Of a stretch of DNA of 17,903 bases, positions 1-6,082 are shown piece after piece. The notes under the pieces were generated by a model that made no database searches, was not told the DNA's origin, and saw only the letters and a program-made list of their open reading frames with translations. The position numbers were made by a program, and so were the translations under genes. Numbering within the stretch: the first letter of the stretch is position 1; each line of letters starts with the position of its first letter. Location: positions 1 to 17,903 of the forward strand of contig JANSXJ010000029.1 of NCBI GenBank assembly GCA_024743015.1, in the 5' to 3' direction. The DNA is from Hyphomonas sp. GTDB taxonomy: Bacteria > Pseudomonadota > Alphaproteobacteria > Caulobacterales > Hyphomonadaceae.

Positions 1-2
1 AT

Positions 3-1580
3 ACCGACTTTCAGGCCCCGTGGGATATGGACCATCGCGGTATGGTGCCGGAAATCTATGATGAGCAAGGTCGCTATCTAATGCTGAAACGCAAAGGATG
101 GACGTACCGCAATGAGTTCATTCAGTTCTTTGTCGACGAAAAAGACCATCCCTACTCCTACCCTGACGATCGCCCCTTCATGTGGACAAGAGGTTATCAG
201 CTCGGCGGGCGTTCGCTGACATGGGCCCGGCAATCCTATCGCTGGGGTCCAAAGGATTTTGAAGCCAACGCCAAGGATGGACATGGCGTAGACTGGCCAA
301 TTCGATATGCAGACCTCGCCCCTTGGTACGATTATGTCGAAGCTTTTGCAGGGATTTCCGGATCGCGTGACGGACTACCCGATTTGCCAGATGGCGACTT
401 CTTGAAGCCATGGGAGATGAGTTGCGCAGAAGATTTTGTATCGGCAAACATCAACCGAAACTTTGACGACAGGCATATGATAATCGGCCGCTGCGCCAAT
501 CTGAGCGAAACCAGGGACGTTCACATATCACTCGGACGAGGCGGTTGCCAATCACGCAATTATTGTATGCGCGGGTGCTCCTACGGCGCCTATTTCTCAT
601 CCCTCTCCGCGACATTGCCAGCAGCGGAGCGCACCGGAAATCTAACCGTCATTCCAGATGCAATTGTCAGCGAAGTGATCATCGATCCCGAAACTAACCG
701 GGCGACGCATGTGAAGGTCATCGACTATCACACCAAAGAGGAGCGGTTGTACTCGGCTCGTGTTATCTTCCTGAACGCATCGGCAATTGCGTCGACCCAG
801 ATTCTTCTCAATTCGCGCTCAGAAGCCACACCGAATGGCGTCGCGAACTCATCTGGGCAGCTCGGCAATTACATCATGGACCATTTTGGTCATGCCGGCG
901 CAAATGGCACGGTTCCCGGGTTTGATGATCGCTTTGAGTTTGGGCGAAAGCCAACCGGCATTTACATCCCGAATTATCGGCATGATCGCCGCGAAGACCA
1001 AGACTTTGACCGCGGGTTCGGATTCCAAGGGGGTGCGCGACGCTCACAAACACCTCATGCGGGCGCACGCGCAGGGATCGGCGCTGAGGCGAAATCCGAA
1101 GTCGGCGAGTGGCAGACCTGGACCTTCGGCATCGGTATGTTTGGGGAGATGTTGCCCTATGCCGACAACACCGTCCGCCTTCACCCGACCAAAACTGACG
1201 CATGGGGCATTCCGCTGGCGCACCTCGATTGTCACATTCGAGAGAATGAGCGGAAGATGATCCGGCAGGCAGAAATCGACGCAGTCGAACTGCTGACAGC
1301 GGGGGGATGCACCAATATTGCATCCGTCAGAACACCGGACGATGAGCACGTCCTGGTGGGTGGAAAAACCCATGAGATGGGCGGCGCGTGTATGGGAAAT
1401 GATCCATCTGAATCGGTCCTCAACGCATGGAACCAGGCTCATGATGTGGCGAATTTGTTCGTTACCGACGGAGCGTGCATGTCATCATGCGGAACCGCCA
1501 ATCCATCTCTTACATATATGGCGCTCACTGCGAGAGCGGCGCGCCATGCGGTTGAACTGCTCCAAGAAGGCCAGCTATGA
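3..1580 (+). CDS. GMC-family FAD oxidoreductase, 5'-truncated by window edge
   Basis: The reading frame is open to the left edge, so the start and the N-terminal FAD-binding glycine-rich loop lie outside the window. Numbering from the Met at 27, a GGRSLTWARQ segment near residues 60-69 matches the FAD-contacting region of glucose-methanol-choline (GMC) oxidoreductases. The C-terminus has the conserved HEMGG (His449) and ANPSLT (Asn492) signatures that form the GMC active site. A cysteine cluster (Cys174, Cys180, Cys184) resembles that of gluconate 2-dehydrogenase or glucoside 3-dehydrogenase type members, which are periplasmic and pass electrons to cytochrome c with a small partner subunit. 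Its stop overlaps the next gene's start (ATGA), so the two are co-translated. Because the partner encodes a 3-keto-disaccharide hydrolase fold, oxidation of a sugar C3 hydroxyl is the favoured reaction, but that is inference. Any small subunit or Tat signal would be upstream and cannot be seen. Confidence 0.9.
   Translation, partial: TDFQAPWDMDHRGMVPEIYDEQGRYLMLKRKGWTYRNEFIQFFVDEKDHPYSYPDDRPFMWTRGYQLGGRSLTWARQSYRWGPKDFEANAKDGHGVDWPIRYADLAPWYDYVEAFAGISGSRDGLPDLPDGDFLKPWEMSCAEDFVSANINRNFDDRHMIIGRCANLSETRDVHISLGRGGCQSRNYCMRGCSYGAYFSSLSATLPAAERTGNLTVIPDAIVSEVIIDPETNRATHVKVIDYHTKEERLYSARVIFLNASAIASTQILLNSRSEATPNGVANSSGQLGNYIMDHFGHAGANGTVPGFDDRFEFGRKPTGIYIPNYRHDRREDQDFDRGFGFQGGARRSQTPHAGARAGIGAEAKSEVGEWQTWTFGIGMFGEMLPYADNTVRLHPTKTDAWGIPLAHLDCHIRENERKMIRQAEIDAVELLTAGGCTNIASVRTPDDEHVLVGGKTHEMGGACMGNDPSESVLNAWNQAHDVANLFVTDGACMSSCGTANPSLTYMALTARAARHAVELLQEGQL
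1564..1570 (+). promoter_or_regulatory. Ribosome binding site for the DUF1080 lipoprotein gene
   Basis: AAGAAGG lies inside the last codons of the GMC gene, 6 nt before the ATG at 1577. A second in-frame ATG at 1580 is 9 nt away. This site supports the 1577 (or 1580) start and coupling to the upstream gene. Confidence 0.6.
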
Positions 1581-2830
1581 TGCACGCTAGATCGACCAAT
1601 CTCTCTATCGTTCAGGGAACAATTGTGGCCCTGACATCCGTGGTCGCGCTGGCGGGTTGTGGACACGTGAGCGTACAAGCAGAAGAAGACGCGCGCTGGG
1701 TTGAATTGTTCGATGGTCAAAGCCTGAACGGGTGGAGCCAGGTCAACGGCGAGGCTCCCTATGAAACTGTAGACGGGGTCATTCGCGGTACCAATATATT
1801 CGATACGCCAAACAGCTTCCTCGCGACAGACGAAGCGTATTCCGATTTCGTTCTCGAGTTTGAATCCCGATCGATCGGCGATGCCAACTCTGGGGTGCAG
1901 TTTAGAACCGAACTCGCCCCCGGCACATGGAGCGGCGTGGTTGGCTACCAATTGGACATCGATCCGAGTGAGCGCCGCTGGACGGGCGGCATCTACCATG
2001 AGGGTGTCCATGTCTGGCGCCATTCCATGGCGCGCAATCCCAACTGCCAGACCGCTTACCAGCACGGCGCTTGGAACGCCTATCGGATTGAAGCGATTGG
2101 GCCCATCATCGCCACTTGGGTGAATGGAGTGCCGTGTGCCCATATGGCGGGGGATCATCACGCGACCGGCTTTGTCGCCCTGCAGATCCATGCGATCGGT
2201 CAGGAAGAAAAATATCTCGGCAGCTTCACGGAATGGCGTAATCTGCGAATTCTGACTGGTCCACAATCCAGCGATCTTTGGCAGGCCGAACGCGCAGAAC
2301 TTGTTGAAGGCTGGCTAGACAATCAGGTCAGCGAAATCGAGATGGAGAAAGGCTGGGAATCCTTCGATTTTTCGGACGGAACGGCGAGCTTCGATATCGA
2401 TACAGGCGGGTTCGAAATGGTGATCGATATTCAGATGGACGGCGCCGCTATGGGGTCTTTGGACTATGCGCTCGAACGTGATGGAAACGTCTGCGAGGGT
2501 CGATATGCTATCCTAAATGATACCGCTCTCGGAGATACCAGCGCGGCATCACATCTGATGGGTAGCTTCCCCGACAAGCACGAAGCCATCAATCTGTCCG
2601 AGCCGGGGCGCCCCAAGCGTGTGTATGCGGAGGGGCGCTGGAATCGCGTCCGCATCGTCGTCACGGAAGATCGAATTCAGCACTGGCTTAACAGTGTGAA
2701 AGTCGTCGATTATCCGAGATGTGCAAGCCTTTCCGCGCCAACAGGCATTGATCAGATTGCGCTCAACCTGGTCACTGCGAACGGGCAAATCACGTCGAAA
2801 AACGCGAAATTCAGGGCAAGTGACTCTTGA
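1577..2830 (+). CDS. Lipoprotein with 3-keto-disaccharide hydrolase (DUF1080) domain plus a second DUF1080-like domain
   Basis: The 417-aa product begins with a lipoprotein signal peptide ending in the lipobox LAGC (Cys near residue 28), so it should be membrane-anchored in the periplasm. Residues about 41-227 form a canonical PF06439 domain: it opens with WVELFDGQSLNGW, has NSGVQFR and GYQLDI strands in the middle, and closes with EWRNLRI. This family includes enzymes that cleave 3-keto-glycosides. Residues about 245-415 look like a second, diverged copy: WNRVRIVV followed by RIQHWLNSVKVVDY is the usual C-terminal signature of the same fold. The gene overlaps the GMC oxidoreductase by 4 nt, so a two-step pathway (oxidation at C3, then cleavage of the keto-glycoside) is likely. 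Substrate is unknown. The domain call is strong, the catalytic role is from family knowledge, and the second domain could be binding-only. Confidence 0.85.
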   Translation: MMHARSTNLSIVQGTIVALTSVVALAGCGHVSVQAEEDARWVELFDGQSLNGWSQVNGEAPYETVDGVIRGTNIFDTPNSFLATDEAYSDFVLEFESRSIGDANSGVQFRTELAPGTWSGVVGYQLDIDPSERRWTGGIYHEGVHVWRHSMARNPNCQTAYQHGAWNAYRIEAIGPIIATWVNGVPCAHMAGDHHATGFVALQIHAIGQEEKYLGSFTEWRNLRILTGPQSSDLWQAERAELVEGWLDNQVSEIEMEKGWESFDFSDGTASFDIDTGGFEMVIDIQMDGAAMGSLDYALERDGNVCEGRYAILNDTALGDTSAASHLMGSFPDKHEAINLSEPGRPKRVYAEGRWNRVRIVVTEDRIQHWLNSVKVVDYPRCASLSAPTGIDQIALNLVTANGQITSKNAKFRASDS

Positions 2831-2835
2831 TCACA

Positions 2836-2863
2836 TACGCGACGTCCACTTGCTCGTCGCGTA
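2836..2863. terminator. Candidate bidirectional terminator hairpin between convergent genes
   Basis: A perfect 9-bp inverted repeat, TACGCGACG / CGTCGCGTA, surrounds a 10-nt loop in the 53-base gap between the convergent DUF1080 and GST genes. The position suits a shared terminator. Neither side has a strong T tract (the + side continues CGCTTTC), so intrinsic termination may be weak. Confidence 0.5.
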
Positions 2864-2883
2864 CGCTTTCGCGGCTGGTCCAA

Positions 2884-3660
2884 TTAGCGTGGCTTGCGCT
2901 CTGAGGGTGGTCTGACCTCGATGGGTGGCAGACTTCCTATCATTCCATCCGGCCGGGCTACCTCCAGCATGCGTTGATAGGCCGGACGAGATTGGACTTT
3001 TTCCTTCCAGGCGGCGATGGACGGAAACTTGGTCTCATCGACCAGATTGAGTCCCGTTGCGACGTTGAGCGGGAATAACATCATGATGTCTGCCGAGGAA
3101 AACGCCTGCCCGCCGAACCAGGGATTGGCGGCTAAATGGTTTTCAGCGAATTGAACCACCGCTTCGCTGTCGACGAACATAGAGCGTTCAGTCGGTGGAT
3201 TTGTCCGCCAGGCGCGATAGTCGCTGAACAACCGAGCCGCAAGCGAGCCTTCAGCATAATGCATCCACATGAGATGGACCGGGTAATCATCGCTCGCGAT
3301 ATCAGGCGTTAGCTCGCCTGGGGCATAACGCGTGAGAATTGTTTCAATGATGGCTCCGGATTCGACCAGGATTTGATCATCAATCACCACCGTCGGCACC
3401 ATCGGCATTTCATGACCCAGCGCATGCACCATGGCCATAGACCCGCGTAAATCGCCACGCTTGTATTTCAGCTCATATGGCAAACCCAATTCTTCCATAA
3501 GCCAAACAACCCGCTCTGACCGTCGCCCCTCAAGATGGTAGATCGTAATCATCGGCACCGCCGAGGTTTCAGGTGCTGGTGCCGGAGCATTGCTCGCAGG
3601 ATTCGCCACACAGGCGGTAAGTCCCAAGGCCATAGCGGCGAAAAAAGTGGCTTTCTTCAT
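2884..3660 (-). CDS. Glutathione S-transferase-fold protein with a lipoprotein signal peptide
   Basis: The chosen ATG at 3660 is preceded at 6 nt by AAAGGA and gives 258 aa; longer in-frame starts (3666, 3774) lack such a site. Residues 1-17 form a lipoprotein signal: MKK, a hydrophobic stretch, then the lipobox LTAC (Cys17). An Ala/Pro-rich linker follows (about 18-36). From residue 37 the protein is a classic GST: a thioredoxin-like N-domain beginning ITIYHLEGRRSERVVW, a VPT turn with the expected cis-proline (Pro89), the glutathione-contacting Glu100-Ser101, and an all-helical C-domain up to about residue 245. GSTs are normally cytosolic, so the membrane anchor is unusual. The reaction is unknown; glutathione conjugation, dehalogenation or isomerisation are all possible. 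It is convergent with the DUF1080 gene and lies 195 nt downstream of the hydrolase gene on the same strand, probably under its own promoter. Confidence 0.88.
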   Translation of the reverse strand: MKKATFFAAMALGLTACVANPASNAPAPAPETSAVPMITIYHLEGRRSERVVWLMEELGLPYELKYKRGDLRGSMAMVHALGHEMPMVPTVVIDDQILVESGAIIETILTRYAPGELTPDIASDDYPVHLMWMHYAEGSLAARLFSDYRAWRTNPPTERSMFVDSEAVVQFAENHLAANPWFGGQAFSSADIMMLFPLNVATGLNLVDETKFPSIAAWKEKVQSRPAYQRMLEVARPDGMIGSLPPIEVRPPSERKPR

Positions 3661-3855
3661 GGTCATTCCTTTGCGATGAGCCCGCCGCGGATGCAGTCTC
3701 TTGAGGGCACAGCCGAAATGGTTGAAGTCAGATTCACAATGAGTCAATTCAGTGAACAAGTGTTTCATCGGCATGGTTTTTCACACCCGCGCGGATCTTG
3801 CCAGTAGAAGCCTAACTTCTGCTGAGCGGCACGATGCTGAGAGAACTCATTGAGC
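3661..3855 (-). other. Intergenic region upstream of the GST lipoprotein gene
   Basis: This 195-base gap is the longest non-coding stretch in the window. It should hold the GST promoter and the 3' end of the hydrolase transcript. The only recognised element is the AAAGGA ribosome binding site at 3667-3672 (- strand). A TTGACT hexamer on the - strand (3742-3747) resembles a -35 box but has no acceptable -10 at 16-18 nt. No convincing terminator or small gene was seen. Confidence 0.4.
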
Positions 3856-4773
3856 CTATTTTAGCGCGGTCTGAAGGACCGCCAAAAAGGCAACTGGTTG
3901 GTCCAGCATCACGAAATGAAATGCGTCATCTATGGCGATCAATTGATGGTCTGGGACATTGGCATACAAGGTCTCATAATACGCCTCGACCCCTTCCATG
4001 TTTGAGATCTTGTCATCGCGCGCATAGATGACGAGTGTCGGAACTGAGATGCTCGCGACCCGCTCGCGCAGGTCGGTAACAAGCACTTCCGACATCGCCT
4101 GAGCCATCACCTTGCGATCACTTTCGACTGACCAGTTCAGTGCCAGTTCCAAATCGTTCTCGCTTTTGACCAAATCCTGCAGGGCTTCAGATTGCCTGAG
4201 TGCAAACACGTCATCTGGCTGAGCGATCAGAGCGGCTTCCATCATGGCCGCGACGGGGGCCATGCTGTCTGCGCTGGCGGCTGGATCCATCAGGACTGAG
4301 AAGAATGGCAGCACGTCGACAATCACGAGCTGACGAAGATTGGCATCTGCATCGAGCGCGGCCTTCATCGCAACTAGCCCCCCCAGGGAATGCCCGATCA
4401 AGACCGCGGGGGACTCTAATTCACTTGAATAATCAGCGATCCCATCCGCCAGATCGTCGAGGATGTCCTCATTATCGGCGTTTCCGAGTGCGGGGGCGCC
4501 GGCAAAGCCGTTCACTTGAATGGCGTGCAGCGTGTATTGGTCTTTCAAGGCGTCTACTGTGCCATCCCAAACGGCGCGGCTGGAAGCGAGACCCGGCATC
4601 AGAATGATGTTCGGCCCGCGGCCCGTTACCTCGACCGAGAAATACGGGTTCTCAAACTCGCCACGCAACTCGGATGAGACCTCGGTGGGCACTTCCGTGC
4701 TGATCGGAGCATCGGAGCATGAGGCGAGGCCAAACACGCCCATGAAAACTGACAGACCTATGGATTTAAACAA
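3856..4773 (-). CDS. Alpha/beta hydrolase lipoprotein
   Basis: The start is a TTG at 4773, directly after the MFS stop codon. AGGTGA 5 nt upstream supports it, and it supplies the basic residue (Lys3) of the signal peptide; an ATG at 4743 would leave only 8 residues before the lipid-modified cysteine. The 305-aa product has the lipobox LASC (Cys19), then an alpha/beta-hydrolase fold: the oxyanion-region strand ILMPGLASS, the nucleophile elbow GHSLGG (Ser129), an acidic residue in IYARDDK (Asp253 or Asp254), and the catalytic His286 in DDAFHF. It should act as a periplasmic, membrane-anchored esterase, lactonase or related hydrolase; sequence alone does not define the substrate. Third gene of the receptor-MFS-hydrolase operon and translationally coupled to the transporter, which suggests that hydrolysis precedes or follows transport of the same compound. 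Confidence 0.88.
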   Translation of the reverse strand: MFKSIGLSVFMGVFGLASCSDAPISTEVPTEVSSELRGEFENPYFSVEVTGRGPNIILMPGLASSRAVWDGTVDALKDQYTLHAIQVNGFAGAPALGNADNEDILDDLADGIADYSSELESPAVLIGHSLGGLVAMKAALDADANLRQLVIVDVLPFFSVLMDPAASADSMAPVAAMMEAALIAQPDDVFALRQSEALQDLVKSENDLELALNWSVESDRKVMAQAMSEVLVTDLRERVASISVPTLVIYARDDKISNMEGVEAYYETLYANVPDHQLIAIDDAFHFVMLDQPVAFLAVLQTALK

Positions 4774-6066
4774 TCAATTCACCTGCGCAGCGCGAGCTGC
4801 GTCCCGTTCATAAGTGCGTGCAGACATCATCAAAGCAAAAACGCTCAGGAGATTTAAGACAAGCATGATCTCCAGCGCGGATTTGAGCGGCGCGGCGTCT
4901 CCCGCATGGGTGAACGCATCGCTCAGCCACCCCACGATGGTCGGGCCACCCCCGATCCCGATCAAAGTGAGGCAGAACAGCATGAACGCCGACGCGAAAG
5001 CCCGCATGCGCAATCCCACCAGCTCCTGCGACGCCGTGTAGGCGATACTGGCATAGATCAGGCCAATGAAACTTGGCACCAGGTTCCACGCATAAGCTGC
5101 GTTTATGGTCTCTGCCTGGAGAAACGCCCAGGCGAACGGAAGCGCAATCGCAGCGCAGATGGCTATGATCAGCGGGCGCCAAGCCAGGCTACGGATCGAA
5201 AGCCTGTCGCAAACCCGGCCCAGCAAGATGGCTCCAACACTGCCGACACCCCCGATCAAGAGACCCAATGGGATCGCGATGTCAGCCGGTCCGACCTGAT
5301 ATGTTCGCTGGAGATGGCTTGGCGTCCAAGCCAGAAATGCGTTTGCCGAGATGCAGATCAGACAACAGCCTGCCAGCAACCAAAGGAAAGAACTCTGCTT
5401 GGCGATAAATGACAAGGTTTCGCCGATGCTAGACGCCTCGGCTTTGCTCTCACGCGCCTCAATGGCACCGCGCGTTGGCTCGGAGACGGTTAGCCACACC
5501 GCCAAGGCAAGCAACAGGCCTGGAACGCCGGCGACGAAGAAGGCCACCCTCCACCCGAACGCTTGATAAACGAAGCCCCCGATTACAAACCCGGCGAGAA
5601 TGCCAAGCCCGATACCGGAAGTGTAAATACCCAAAGCGAAGGCACGCTCCTTCGGTGCATAGAGATCGGAAATCATCGAAGTCGCAGGCGGTGTACCACC
5701 CGCTTCGCCAATCCCGACGCCCATGCGCGCAATCAACAGATGCCAGAAATTCAGAGCAAAGCCCGAAAGCGCGGTCATTCCTGACCAGGTCGCGAGGGAT
5801 AAGGAGAGAATGTTCTTTCGGCTACCTCGGTCCGCCCACATGGCGATGGGAATCCCGAACGTGGCGTAGAAAACAGCGAATGCGAAGCCAGTGAGCAAGC
5901 CGATTTGGCCATCACTGATATCGAGTTCGGCCTTGATCGGCTCGATCAGGATCAGCAATATCTGCCGGTCAATGTGATTGAACGTGTAGACGAGGGTCAG
6001 AATGGCGAGCACATAAGCTCGCCCGCCAAACTGACCCCCGGTCTGGGAGGAACTCACCGCGGTCAT
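4774..6066 (-). CDS. MFS transporter, Spinster-like family
   Basis: The product is a 430-aa polytopic inner-membrane protein with about 12 hydrophobic segments. The first helix carries NHIDRQIL, and the loop between helices 2 and 3 has the MFS signature MWADRGSRK (the D-R-G-x-R/K pattern). A GIGEAGGTPPA segment in helix 4 is characteristic of Spinster-like major facilitator proteins, frequent next to TonB receptors in catabolic loci of sphingomonads and hyphomonads. The ATG at 6066 is preceded by GACGGA. It begins 16 nt after the TonB receptor stop and ends flush against the hydrolase start, so the three genes form one operon. The expected role is uptake of the periplasmic product across the inner membrane, although export cannot be excluded. 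The substrate is not predictable from sequence. Confidence 0.9.
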   Translation of the reverse strand: MTAVSSSQTGGQFGGRAYVLAILTLVYTFNHIDRQILLILIEPIKAELDISDGQIGLLTGFAFAVFYATFGIPIAMWADRGSRKNILSLSLATWSGMTALSGFALNFWHLLIARMGVGIGEAGGTPPATSMISDLYAPKERAFALGIYTSGIGLGILAGFVIGGFVYQAFGWRVAFFVAGVPGLLLALAVWLTVSEPTRGAIEARESKAEASSIGETLSFIAKQSSFLWLLAGCCLICISANAFLAWTPSHLQRTYQVGPADIAIPLGLLIGGVGSVGAILLGRVCDRLSIRSLAWRPLIIAICAAIALPFAWAFLQAETINAAYAWNLVPSFIGLIYASIAYTASQELVGLRMRAFASAFMLFCLTLIGIGGGPTIVGWLSDAFTHAGDAAPLKSALEIMLVLNLLSVFALMMSARTYERDAARAAQVN

Positions 6067-6082
6067 TTTCCGTCTCGTGAGC

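Noticed and set aside
1439..2266. 275-codon - strand frame across the GMC/DUF1080 junction
   Set aside because: It overlaps two well-supported + strand genes and shows no family signature.
3661..3774. 38-residue N-terminal extension of the GST gene
   Set aside because: It would bury the lipoprotein signal in the middle of the protein; AAAGGA is correctly spaced for 3660 and the extension has no ribosome site or recognisable motif.
3803..3823. Small hairpin (AGTAGAAG/CTTCTGCT) after the hydrolase gene, considered as a terminator
   Set aside because: On the relevant minus strand one central pair is a mismatch, the continuous stem is only 5 bp and no T run follows.
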